Part shown: piece after piece, positions 1 through 13,176 of the stretch
How the letters are laid out: every line of letters begins with the position of its first letter
How positions within the stretch are numbered: the first letter of the stretch is position 1
The notes under the pieces: model-generated
Databases searched by the model: none
Told to the model about the DNA's origin: nothing
Seen by the model: only the letters and a program-made list of their open reading frames with translations
Position numbers and translations under genes: made by a program
Source of the DNA: Ooceraea biroi
Lineage: Eukaryota > Arthropoda > Insecta > Hymenoptera > Formicidae
Length of the DNA stretch: 64,000 nt
Assembly (NCBI RefSeq): GCF_003672135.1
Contig: NC_039519.1
Coordinates: 6,882,001-6,946,000 of the forward strand
Direction: 5' to 3'

Positions 1-2494
1 TCGCGAAAGGATCCAAATGCAGTGATTGCCTTCGCCAACATGCAATATATAACATTATTGAATTCTCGATAGTCAATAGGTTAATCATCGATTTTACTTT
101 CATATTTATTCATATGACTTAGGACATGGAGATTCTATTTCTCTCCGATAAACCTTAGCTTATAGAATCGTTTAGCGTGCTTGGTGTAAAAAGTTTTGTC
201 AGTCTCGTTCGTTGGTCCTTTATCTCATTCTCGTAAATGGTTCTAGCAACAAGTCGCTCGTGAGGGATGCGGCTGTGGATGTGAATGTCCGATAGTTTAC
301 ATATTTGCTAGTATAATATTATAATGCCAAAGTCTGGACAACCTGTTACATATTATAATTTCTTTGATTTAAGACTACTTGTTTCTTTAAACGTGTGCTG
401 GAAAATAGTTTGGATGAAACTCAAAGTTTAAATAACAATATTAGCATAAATAAATAACTGGTACAAATAAATATTGAACGAATCGAACAAATTATGGGTT
501 AATGCGACTACAATTGCAAATACAAATTTTACGAATGCAGGAATCGTCCCATTGATTCCATAATTTATTTGATAAATCCAAGCTGTATTTTCTCAGTACA
601 CACAACGATGTTCAGTATTATTTTCTCTGCAAGTCGCGATTTTTAGCCACGTTCTATGTATTTGCAACCGATGAATGATGACTGACTCAGATGTAAACTG
701 TACAAAAAATTCGAAACGTATCCGCTGTCGCACTTATAATATACATACCGCATTTTACGAAAAAGAGTGTCACAACTCAAAACAGAAAACTTATTAAATA
801 GAAATCAAAGTTATAAAATTATAACGATAAGAACATTTTATTTGGTAATATCATAATTTAAATTCTACTTACTGAAATGATGAATTGAAAAATTTATGAT
901 CTGCGCTTTTAAGAATCCTTCTTTGACGTGTTCCGACATAGTTTTCTTTCGAGTCGTGGCACTATTCTTCTTAAGAAATAAAATGCACACATTCTGTACA
1001 AAATCTTCTGGAAGTAATTACGAAATAGTATTTGTTTACCAAATATAAGGAACACTCTCAGGAAAGCATTGTTGATGTTAATACGTTGACAAAATTGGAG
1101 ATACTGAATTTACTTGAGAGTTCCTTAAATTCAGATAGATAGCAGTTAATTAAATCAATGCCATTATTTTCTCTCATTAGATTAAGCGACGTCAAACTGC
1201 GTGTCGCTTAATATGATCTCAAGTATTTTATCGAGAGAGAATTATCCACGAGAACGAGAAAAAGGAAGCGAACAGAGCGCGATGCTGTTTTCTTCCACCG
1301 TGTAAAATCGATTGTGATGAAAACACGCCGGAATGTATTGTAAAATGTACTAACAACATACTAATTGTAATGACAAATGTACAAAAAAACAAACAAAAAC
1401 GAAATAAATCATGTCCGACACGCGCGAGATATCGTGCGAGATATTAGCTGACGAAAGAAACGCTTCACCACGAGCGGTTGCTAATATGATACCTAAAAAA
1501 AAAACAAAAACGACAAAACGAAAATAAAAGTATATAGCTATACCGTATTACGCATGCTATTTTTCTTGAAAAATTTCTCGTCCTCTTAACTTGGAATTTC
1601 GCATATAAGATACATTATATACGGATCTGTATTCGCACCGTACATTTAGCGCTAAAGCCAGCTGTCTTACATTTATTTTTCATAAACATTGGCAGTAAAT
1701 TTGAGTTTTCAGAAATATTGTAAAAATATTTGGAGAACCCCCGATGTATTTAGAATACAATTCTGTATAATTCATATACGGAATTACATTTTATAATGTC
1801 ACAATATCATTATACAATGACACATTATTGATAAAATATTGCAACTATTACGTAAAATGTGCGTATCTATAAATATATTTTATGGTATAAACATGTAATA
1901 TTATGTTCATTCAATGGGGCCTTCAATTAACTTAATGGCATTTTTCAAGTTTATACATTTAGATATCTTTGATTTTGATTTTCTATAATATTAATATATA
2001 TTAATTAATATTAATATATATTAATTCAATATTAGAATCAAGTCATATTCAGCGCTAAATACACACATGAATACAGATCAAGGAATTTCTTTCTGTCTCA
2101 ACCTGTACTGCCATGTTTGTCATCGGTCTTAAGGAAAAAACACACTAACATTCATTAGATAACTTGCTTGAAAACTTGGCTATAAATATTCAAGTTTTTA
2201 ATCTTGATTTTATTCCTTCATTTCGTTTTGTACAATTTATCTAAATTAATTGATCTTTATATAAAATGTTTGTTAATTTATATTTTATAAAGACAACTAA
2301 CATGCATCATGTGAGCAACGTTTACTTTATCGTTCTTCAAGAATTAAACCTAAAGGTTTTGTCCTTAAGATCAGTGACGTGAGCCCATTCTAATAAACCA
2401 TAAGTTTCTTCAAATGTTTTTTCCTTACAAATGACAACAACAATTTGGCTCCCGAAGAATTGTAATAATCGTCATTGATCCATTTGTTTTTCAG
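1..2494. other. Non-coding stretch, probably intron
   Basis: No open frame of note is seen on either strand. The stretch is AT-rich, with short AT palindromes near 1990-2030. It ends in a pyrimidine-rich 3' splice site whose AG is at 2493-2494, directly before a terminal coding exon, so at least its right part is an intron of the gene that ends at 2649. That assignment is inference, because the rest of the gene lies left of the window. Confidence 0.5.
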
Positions 2495-2649
2495 GTGGCA
2501 GCCAATCGGTGGCCAGTTATGAGGACTTGAGTTCTAGTAGCTTCAGCTCCGCTAGCAGAGCGTCCTTGGATGCAAGGAGCTCGCCGACGCCGTCGTACGG
2601 GGCCGAGAACATGATGGTATTTCCTGGTGACAGTAGTGGCTCCATTTGA
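2495..2649 (+). CDS. Last coding exon of an unidentified protein (partial)
   Basis: Only the C-terminal end of a plus-strand gene is visible. A 3' splice site (tttttcag, AG at 2493-2494) opens an exon that reads in phase 2, with GT completing a split codon, and ends at TGA 2647-2649. The 50 readable residues are rich in serine and alanine. They include SVASYEDLSSSSFSSASRAS and SSPTPSYGAENMMVFPGDSS and end in GSI. The composition looks like a disordered cytoplasmic tail with possible phosphorylation sites. A second AG a few bases inside the exon could serve as an alternative acceptor. I do not recognise the family. The upstream exons lie outside the window, so the gene cannot be named. Confidence 0.55.
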
Positions 2650-5600
2650 GATTATTTGAGATGCGCAGCCATGTTGCCCAAGTGGCTGCGCTGCCTCAGG
2701 TAAAGAAAGAGTGTGACAAGATGCAGAACCGCAGTGCCATGAGCCGTTCCTCTCGCGGAAGGAAAATCCTCGCTCGAGAAGAAGGAAGAGGATGCTCTTC
2801 GCTGCAGCCACCGGTTCTGCCTTCTTCGCTTCATCGGTTACACTACAAAACTTTACTTTTCTAAAGCTCCACTAGCATGCCGGATTACATAGTATACAGT
2901 GGAACAGATACAGTGTACAGATTGAACAAATAGTGGAGATAATGAAGAACGTTAACGATGAGGAGTGTTATCAAAACAACGGGAGAAAAGAGTAAATGAG
3001 AGAAGAGGAAGCTACAAACCCGCGACTCTTCTATGAAGCGCGTGCGGTGACACGGATGCGGTTTCTTTCCGCGCGATTGTTCTGAGAGAATCACGCGTTT
3101 TGCCATTATCTTGTTTCCTCATTGTCTCTTCGCCTACTCCGTTCGCTTACTCTTTATGCGTGCATTTGCGCGGGCCACGGCGCTTTCTTCTAGTACATGC
3201 AATTTTTTACGGAAAATTCTGTACAAAGCCAGTGGCGTAGGAACGAAAGTGACTCTCATCGTATTCGCGTGTAAATGCATATTGCAAAAAAAAGAAAACG
3301 GAAGAGGAAGATAAAAAAAGAAACGCGGCCGAAACAAAAGCCGCGATAAAAAATTCTGTTTCTCAATCTTTCTATTACGCTATTAATACTTATAAGAGAC
3401 TACTTTACAGTAAAGTACGCTAATTATTAATCCCTATATTTTTATACTTTTGGTATTTCTCTTCGTGGATGACGTACGTTCGAGAATAGTCTGCATTCGC
3501 GATAGTTGCATTTCTACATCCCCACCTCGTGCAATTTAACAAAATTTACCCTTAGCACTGTGTGGATTGTCCGTAATTATCTGTAATCTGTAATTTCGAG
3601 TTATCTAGTTCCAACATATAATACTTTCGAGTTTTGTAAACGACCGTTTCTTCCCGCTCTACTCGCGTTCTCTCATTAGCATATCAATTTTGGGTGGCCT
3701 CAAAACAATGCGTTCGCTCGACAAGATAATGGTGTGCAACAAATGATATATACAATCAATATCCTGTTTAATTGAGCAAACTACTCCATGTTTTTTCTCA
3801 ACATAAGAGACGAGAAGAAAGTAAATAAATCTTTTGATCAAAAATAGATAAATAAATGCAGCGTGAAATAGCCACTTACAAGCACTACGAACTAATTAAG
3901 TAGACGTAATATATTTGCGATTCTGGTAAATATCTGGCGGATAAAAGACGCATTGTCCAGAGGCAACTTAACGCGACGCGACGATCGCGCCGTATCGAAG
4001 TAAACCAAGTTTATCCGAGTTCGTTCCTACTCCATCACACGTTCGTAAGTGACCAATCTAGATCGAACGGAGAGTTTTCAACGTTTTAAAGTATCAGCAG
4101 CGGGATGAGATGTGAACGAGATCGGTTTAGCTAATACGTTAGTTATATAGATCGTGGTAAAATTTCGCGAAAACGTAAACGCGATATAGCGCACCAGGAT
4201 ATTCCACGAAAATTTGGCATAATCCGTATATATGTACATATTTCTTAGCAAAATTATGTGAGCACATGGATAAGGATTGTTTCCATAAACATTACTGAAA
4301 TTTAATAACAATTTTTATAACAATCTCTGTCTGTTTCTATATGTCGATATTATATCAATGTTAATTCTTACGAAGTGAATTTCGTTTAATACTTCGTTAT
4401 TAACGTTTACCATTATTTGAAAAAGAAGAAATTTAGGTAATTCATTCACAGATTTATTACAACTTCTTGATGTTTTTTGGTGTTACCTTCTTTTACATGT
4501 GACGTTTTAGAAATATATTTAGAGACACATTCATTGTCTTAGGTCTAAATATAATTTAATGAGTATTATACATTATGTAGATTTGCAAAAACAATGCCAC
4601 GCATCCGTTCTCCGTGAATACTTATCGATTCAATAGGTAACAGCTTCATTCAAGTATAATAAAGTGCTACAAAGTAAATTAGAGACAGTTAGTCGTAACT
4701 AATGGGCCAAATTTAATGTACGTAGATATACAGACGCAAACAGGGTAGAAGCATAATCGATGAGTAGACTTCCCGACATCTTCTGGGTAGGGATTTGCCC
4801 GATTTTCGTGGGATACCCGGTTATTCTGCTTTTTTCTAAGTGATATTATACATAGAATAAAAATATTAGCTAATAGCGCGTGCGATCGGTGCCATCTGGA
4901 CTCGGAGATGCGGAACGTAGCATAGATTATTAGGAGATAGTGCGTGTGCGTGTATGAAATTTTCGTAATATCTCCGTAGACGGCGTAGAGTAATTTTTGT
5001 AGGAAAGTAAGTACGAGCGATGATACGCACCGCTCGTTACGGCGACTCATGCAACAGTAAAGTGCAATAGTTGCTTGATGGAAGATACCCTCATTGCTTC
5101 CGAGGCGTGAAAGTTTCGGCGCAACAGTGGTCTAAGTACTCAGACTTCCCTCATTTTTTATCTTCAACGCTCTACGTTCTATCGTGAATCTCTCATCTGC
5201 AATTTATCTTTCTTCGTGATTACTGCACTTGATGCAAAAGTAACGAGGGAAATTTCTAGAAATAGGTACTATCCTGCTCACCACCGTTTCGTCTGCATTT
5301 ATCAGGCGATTGATTGTAGATTTTCCAATTCGCGCTATAGTATGAAATAGATATGAGATAGGAGAATCGTTTCTTTGTTTATTAACTTTATAGAGGAGAA
5401 GTGGGTAATCGTTAGAAGATATATGTATGCATTTAGCAGATACGCACGGAGGAACAGAGGGAAAACCTTCATTTCATACCTTTTCGAGTAATACTTTGAT
5501 AAAAAGTTTTAGTACGCAGATACACCGTGCCGACTTGTATGTGCGCGTGTCTATTGTCCCACGCGACACTGAGAATAAAATTAACTCTTGGATACGTGAC

Positions 5601-8600
5601 TTCTATTTCAATAAAATAAAAGTTTCAATAAAATTTACGTTTCGTAAACCGTCACAAAGAACAGTTCAAAATCTTTCTGAAATATTCAAGAGATAAAAAA
5701 TAAAGATTTTTCTTTTGCAGATAGGAAGCTATCTCAAAAACATATTTAAGATAATTAAGATTCAAGATAAGATTTTTTCCGAAAGCCGTTACTCATGTGT
5801 CCAAGAGTTGATGTTCTCGTTGCTGCACTGAATCAAAGAAATACACGGCCGCGCGCACACATATATTTTTCTACCTCTTACTTTCCGATAGCGTCGCCAA
5901 GGATCTATTGTTCTCCACGGCGAAAGTAGGCAGGACGAGTCCGCAGGCTCCGATGCGCCGTGCACGATAACCCAGTATCGCATGGTAACTGTAATTATTA
6001 ATGTAATGATAATTTATACATGTACATAGAGGTTTATCCTTCACACATACTCTCGAGAGACGATTAATGGTCCTTGGTAAGTTGAGACATACGTATTATC
6101 TCTTTTTATACTTACATCACAACTTGTGCAATAGACAAATCAATTTTATATTGTTATTATAATAAAATGCACGGATACGTTTTGAAAAAGAAGAAATACG
6201 AATGGAGGTATAGGCCAATGCAAAAAAAACAAATTTACAAAACCAGCTATGTATGCTCCTACTCTACGATATGATTCTTCTTTTTCTAAATTTGATACAT
6301 TGATATTAGTTAAGATGATTCACGAATTCATGAGATCGACATCTATAAAACTTGCACAATGAACGAGTGTGAACTTTGTCTGGAAATGGAGTAGCTTACT
6401 ACTATGTCTCTTTCAATCAAAAGTGGAAACTGCAAAGTGTGCATAGTCGGGTCTCGAGAGTCGATTACCCTCCCTTGATGTTAACAAAGCGGGCCGCATC
6501 GTGAATCGCTTTAATCAACTAACTAATACGCGCGAGCGATGGCTTCGTAACGTTTTACGAACCGATTCGATTTATTGTTACGCCTGGACAATAGCACGTT
6601 CTCGAATCACGGGTGTTGCATCGCTTTGCAAGCGTAACGCAATTGTGTACACGGAATTTCTCTGGTTTCCAACAAGGGCGTTTTTGGTTTTACTTCTACG
6701 TAGCATAGATCTACTATACTTCTACGATAGATTGTAAGGAATTTTGCTTCTCCCGGAGGTGGACTACAGACGCAACTGCTCGAAAGAAGATCGGCAAAGC
6801 AGAAAAATTCCGTTACGTATGCATCGCAGCTGTTTCGTACCAGACGAGAGACTTGCCGCAAAACGCGCTTAGTGTCATTTAATCATCAATGCGCAAATAG
6901 TATCCAGCGTGACATTAGGTGCCTTTAGCATTCCTAATCAACAGTGTAATGAAATTAAATAGAAGACAGGATGTTTAATGAGTGTAGTTCGTACCGACTC
7001 GTTCTTAATCTGACAAGAGAAAGAAGCTGCAAGCGGTATCACGAAGTGATGAACCGATTTCGTGATCGCAAATCTGTATAGCAATATTTTTGATTGTTTT
7101 TACAGAGCGTACGATTACAGTAAAATGTCATAATATTTGAAAATACACATATTCTTAAAAATATTGAAGTGGAATGTCCGCTCATTGGAAAATATTTTAA
7201 TTACTAAACTGATTGGTATATCTTCTCTTCAAAATTTCGTTGAAAGGCTCAACCATGTAAAAGTATACAGCATTCAAGATCTTTGACGAATTGAACTAAT
7301 AGTAAGTCAGATTCTCCAATAAACTTTAAGTGGAATTTAATAGCAATTTGATTGTTATTGCATAAAGATTCTAATTAGTAGACATTGTATTCTGTTATAT
7401 TGCATTGGGCATTCTATTCGATAGAAAGTTATTTCTATTAAAGAATATTATAACATTAACGACATCATGAAAGAATTTGTTATTAATACATTGAGTTTTC
7501 TAACTTTCAAGCTTAATTGTTAAAATAGTTTTAATATTGAAAATATTAAATTCAATATTTTTATCAATAGTATTAAATTCAAGATTATTAAATAGTATTG
7601 AAAATTAGAAACACATCATTGTGCTAGATAGACAACTTTTGGTATGTGATAATTAATCGCAATTACGGACAATTTTAAAGAATGCTGTACTGGTGAAATA
7701 TCTTTAAAAATTGATAAAAACAAAACTCAAAGTAATTAAATAATTCGAACTTGGCTCCTCCGCAAAACGAGTCTGCCGTTGCACCGACTGAATTTCATCA
7801 TGATATTCATTCTCTATTTTTCAATCGTAATATCTTTGAAATATCTAATATCTTTCGATACGTTCGATACGAAAAAAAAAAACGAAAAAGAAAGAGGAAA
7901 AAGGAAAGACCGCAAAAGTACATTCCACCAAGCTAACTTTTATCCATCATATTCGATTCCACTCCATTCTCCGAACGTCTAAGTCGCCACAAATAAATAG
8001 ATAAATGAATAAATATATAATAAATACGTACATATATATACATATATATATGTACGTATATATATAAATAGCTGTAGATCGCTAATTGTACTTCTGCCGA
8101 TGTAGATGCAGAGCACCTTTGTATCATGAATTTTTGTCCTCTATCGCGCAATGCGTTGTAAATATGATTTTCATCGAGAGAAGATGACGATCATGAGCGA
8201 AGTGCTGTGATTGCGAGCCGATAAGCGTTGATCGTGCGAGCTGCTGAAACAACAATCGGCGATTTCCAAAACTTTCCCGACTACTTGCAAACTTGTGAAG
8301 ATTAACGATTCTACAACTGAAATACGAGTCATAGTCGTCCAACGTCAGAAATCAAGACCTCCCGACGAAATGGAAATAAATAGTGAAAATATTGTGTATT
8401 TTTTTCAAGTAATTTCTGACATATCTTGTACATACATTCCTCTTAAAATGGAACGATCTCTCGAGTCGTCAGTAATTTATCACGACAACATCGTGCTTTA
8501 AGGTTTGCAAGTTAGAAAGAAATTGGAAATCGCTGCTGGAGAGTGACGTGTACGTCTGTGCGGAAAGAAAAGTATAGATTGTGATGAACGATTTTTAACG

Positions 8601-9583
8601 AGGTCTCGCGGTGGCGTCGATGCAACGAATGCGGGTATGGATCAACCAAACAACGACAGATTGGCGAAAGAAATAGGAAAGAAACAATGTCTATTAGAAT
8701 GCTCGAATAAAAAAAAGAGACAAGATATTTCTTATCTAACGTAAAGTCGCCGGTAATATTGAAGGATTCAATGTAACAGTCCGATTTAATCTTTTTAAAA
8801 TCTTGAGGAAATTAATCTCACATAATGACTTCGAGATTAATTTTCCCAAGGTTTTATAAAACGCGTTAACGTGTAAGAGTTAAATGTCCGACGCTCTAGC
8901 AACATACGTAAAACACAACATACACACACACACACGAGCGTTTTCGAATTTGGCAAATGATATTATTTGCATTTTGGGGCATTATTTTCCGTTCGACGCT
9001 TGACGTGCGGCACGGGAAAAGAAAAAGAAAGAGAAAGATCGAGTTCCACCTGAAATAGATGTTCGCATGTATGACACCGCGTCACTTCGGCCTACCAAGC
9101 GGTTTTTTCATATATTTTACTATATATATTATGTATTTTTGTCTGAGCTGAGAGAATACAGCTACTAATAAACATTAAAAAAAAGTATGTATATCTTATA
9201 CATATATAAATAGCGTGTAAGAGCGTATAACTTTATGTCACATGTATACAGCCGTGTTGACGGAGCACAGTGATTCTTAAATAAGCCGGCGGCGCTTCGG
9301 GATCCTGCCGAGCATCGATTCCACCAGAATCCGACGGAATCCCGACGCTGTGCCTATCGTGGAAGGTGTTTTGTAATTGCGATGGGCGGACGGATTCTTT
9401 AAGAAACAAATAAAAGATTTTTAATGACTGCAACGAAAGATGGAAGTCGCTACAAGTCATTACCCTTCTTTCAAGTCAAATCGAACGAGAGCTAATTTTT
9501 CAATGGAAAGCTTTTTTTCAAAAACATTACCTCCGTTACATAACCTAAAATTCGGCAATACTTTGCACAGTAATAAAGATATT
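2650..9583. other. Gene-poor stretch, probable long 3' UTR then spacer
   Basis: I see no convincing coding exon over about 6.9 kb. The open frames present are short, overlap each other on both strands and lack splice support or domain motifs. The left part probably belongs to the 3' UTR of the gene ending at 2649, but no polyadenylation site can be fixed; an AATAAA-like hexamer near 9169 is one of many. The stretch contains an AT-rich palindromic run near 8025-8070 and a short CA repeat at 8921-8935. Confidence 0.4.
8921..8935. repeat. Short CA microsatellite
   Basis: About seven CA units in otherwise unremarkable AT-rich spacer. Confidence 0.7.
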
Positions 9584-10453
9584 CTCAGGTATATATTACC
9601 CATACAGCACGAAAAGATTGCATATATATTGCAGGAATCTTCCACCGCAACGTAGCAACATTGCAAATTCACTGCGAAATGTTTCTGCAGCATTGCTATG
9701 GGATTGCAGGAATGTGAAAATGTCCGCTTTTTGGAACATTGCAACGAAACGTCATAATAATATTGCAATGTAATGAATTTGCAATAATTATAATTATTCA
9801 TTATTATATACTTTAAATATTTTTATTTATTAACATAAATAGACAATTATATGTAATATAACAATAGTAATAAAAAATGAAATAAACATTTTCTCTATTT
9901 TTCTTATAAAAAAGTAACTGTTCTTTATAAAAAAAAACTTAAAAATCCTCTTCTTGAGATATTATTTTTCCTTTAATTAAATAATTGAATCTTCTTCGTT
10001 TTTGTTTGTATGTTGCCTGTAAAAATAAAATAGGAATTAAATTCATATATTAGCATAAAATTACATAAAAATATACATACTGCAAGTATGTATAGAATTA
10101 TATGTAAAATGACATACTTTGATCTCTCAATCCTAACCGGAGCTTAAGCATGCACATATATATTACCGAGCTCAGATTCTGGTCATCACACATCATTGGT
10201 CGAATAGATTTGGACAAATCTCGTTAGGATAGGAAGACTCCAATGTTTTAATAAAATGAATTATTAATATTAATTAATTACAAATTTTGATTGTGCGATG
10301 TTTCCGAAATATTAATGTCATGTTGCTACAAGTGTGCTGGTATTTTGCGGATATATATCTCTGCAATGTCTTTGTACTGTTGCATTGCAATTTGCAACGT
10401 TGAACGTTGCTGCAATGTTGGTGCAAGCTTCTGTGCTGTATGGGTACCTGATA
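9584..10453. mobile_element. Possible non-autonomous inverted-repeat element
   Basis: A perfect 14-bp inverted match links TACCCATACAGCAC at 9597-9610 with its reverse complement at 10433-10446. Just outside it, TCAGGTA on the left and its complement on the right extend the similarity, with a short insertion on the left. Inside both ends are dense GCAAT/GCAAC motifs in opposite orientation (9610-9790 and 10290-10430), typical of sub-terminal repeats. The middle is AT-rich with no transposase-like frame. I could not define a target-site duplication, so the true ends and the superfamily are uncertain. The open frames here are products of the repeat composition rather than genes. Confidence 0.45.
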
Positions 10454-13176
10454 ATTTGGCTAGTATCAGTTTTAACATTTTCACCTTTTTTTTCATCGGA
10501 GTTGCCTTCGTATTATACAATGTACCACGTATCTAAGCATGCTTAGTGTAAACTATTACTTTAAACCTTATTTAAACATTTTTCATTTAAAAACTATTAT
10601 AACCTCGCCGTATTGGTATCACGATTTTCGTGTTTAAATGGTCTCAAATTTATCTTATATATTACAAAAATAAAAATAAAATTTAATATGCCTAATAATT
10701 AATGTATGTATACGTATGCGAAATTATAAAAACAGGGAATTATTATGAAAGTGTAATTGATGCAGTTAATTCGAGAATCATGATATACTATATGTGCATA
10801 TCTGATAGTTGACTGACAATTATACATTTTAATCACATATTACACAAATGTATTTTAGTACAAGAAAATAACGTAAAGTATAAAGATCAGAGAATTCAAT
10901 TAATTTCGACATACATATAATTGATGATCGACCATATATATAATAATCCCAATAGTCGCCATATCATTATATAATAAAAGCGTTTACTCACTTTATTCAC
11001 GTTACAATGAATATGATACTTCCGATAAGTCCTTCCTGTGCAAGATTCTCTTTTAGTAACAATCATAAATAATATAAAATAATGCGGACGCAACTTCACT
11101 ACCACTACTGCCATGACGCGCAGTGTAACTGATCGCGATTCGAAATTTATCGGCGATTCTCGAAATATCGAAATAGTCGAAACAGGGAACCAATCGCATT
11201 GCAGCCTTTTTAACAGCTAAATCGAATTGAAGTAATAATAAATAATAATAAATTAATAATAATAATTAATTAAGCAATACTTCCGTTGTAGTTTTCAATA
11301 ATGTAAACAATATTAAAATATCGATATGTAACAAAGATGAAACTGATTTATCGAGTTTGGAGCTTTAAATAAATTTTTGGAGGTTTAAATAAATCGCGAA
11401 ATATTTCGAACATAATTTTAAAATATTGAAAATAATGATGCAAAGAATAAGAAGTGTACAGGTACATTGGCAATCAGAAGAGAAGATTTATTTGCTAACC
11501 ATTTGTGTATTTCACAGTATCATGAATAAGAAGAAGTCACAAGAGTTTTTTGTTCAAGAAGCTCAAAAGAGTTCCGTGTTACAGTCACAAAGAACTATGG
11601 TTCGGTCAACATTGTGTGAATGATCCCAAGACAGAGAACGACACGTAAATACTCTAATACTAAAATAAAAGCTTTCTTTCGCACCGTTCCTTACCGACCC
11701 TAAAGATGCCGTAACGTAAATTCGAAACAAAACGCAGCTCGAACTCGTATTTATCTTTCTCTTTCCCCCGCTCGAATTATACAGATAATTTACAATTAAA
11801 ATATCTCTTCGTCATAATTTCACTTTTATTCCTCCGCCTTGTGTCAGCACTTTTCGGCACTTTTCGTCTTTTCGTCCAATCTTACAAGCGATTTTTCCGA
11901 TGTTACAAAGCGCAGCCGAATTCCGTTTTTCGTTTTTTTACACGTATCTACACAGTAGCAAAGCATAAGGATCACCGATTCATTTGATGAACGTGACATT
12001 AAGCTTCCTCTACCAAAAATTTAGCAAAATTATTATTTACTCGTTATTCCCGTTATTCGCGTGAAAATGATTGGCGATGAATATCAACGTTCTTGAATTA
12101 TTTTCCCATCGTCAGGCCTCACTCTCAGTCACGGAGATTCACCCAGGCTGTGGGCCTTCAATAATATCACAGCGCTGTCTCGTGTAAAACCCAACTCATA
12201 TATACAATTAAGGAATATATTAACAAAAATCTCACATCCGTAGACATTTCATGAAAGAAAGAGTTTCACGACTTGTTACATTCTTTACGGCTATCCTAGT
12301 ATATCATATACATGTACAGATATGGTTTAATTCTACTTTTTACAATAAAGTTCTATTATTAAAATTTGTATAATTTCCTTTGGATGTAAAACAGAATTTT
12401 ATTAATTTTTTTTCTTCTTCGTTAAGAGTAAATTAAAATTCGTAAAAGGTACTGTCATGGTAACAACAGTGTGATGCGACGTTGACAATGACAATGGTAA
12501 TGATGGTTATTAATAATATTACGCGATGTAGAAACTCGTGCGATTTCACTGTGAAATCCCTCAGTACTCGGAGGTAGAAAGACGCACGGTCGAAGTTTCA
12601 CGAGTTCTCGTTATTTAATAACGACAACGATGATTAAGATTAAGATTTATAATAAGGTGACGATGACGGTAACGATGAGGATGACGGTGACGATGATAAT
12701 TACGGCGGTCGCTATAGAGGATGTCCCAAGAACTGACAGTTTCTCTCGAATATTACATGAAGAATAGAGAAGCTGAAAATTTTGGAAGACTTAAGACTTG
12801 CCACCGTGCCATCAAATGCAAATGGCAAAACTTGCGACAGTTCGGGAGAGTTCTCTCTCCTCCCCGTCATCAAATATGATACAAATATGATACAAGTCTA
12901 AATATTTTTTGGCTCCGGACCTTGAGGTAACGGAAAAATGATTGATGCACTGTGTATCGATAATCGATCAATTCAATCCAACCGGTTCAATCAACAGTCT
13001 TATCCAAGAGGAAGAGCGCAATAATTCTGGGACACTCTGTATAGGTGGCTTGAATACTTATAACTTTATACTGTATAACATATATAGGTACTATGTATGT
13101 GTACGTGTGTGCGTGTGTGTGTATAATAATCTTATTTGCTCATTTAACATTGTTCTTCTATTCTTTCTCGTAATAC
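10454..13176. other. AT-rich spacer without recognised genes
   Basis: No supported coding exon, RNA gene or clear repeat element was seen on either strand. There is a run of GAT/GAC/GGT-type triplets around 12,655-12,705 and a GT-rich run near 13,095-13,122. The right part presumably includes the 3' UTR of the minus-strand gene that stops at 13,177. Confidence 0.45.

Noticed and set aside
1..9500. Search for tRNA, rRNA, CRISPR arrays or bacterial features
   Set aside because: None seen; the sequence is intron-containing animal DNA, and no tRNA cloverleaf or regularly spaced repeat array was found in this or the rest of the window.
9440..10546. Cysteine-rich open frames (repeated CC and CNV words) at 9.4-10.5 kb
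   Set aside because: The words come from GCAAT/GCAAC repeats at both ends of the inverted-repeat element, not from protein constraint.
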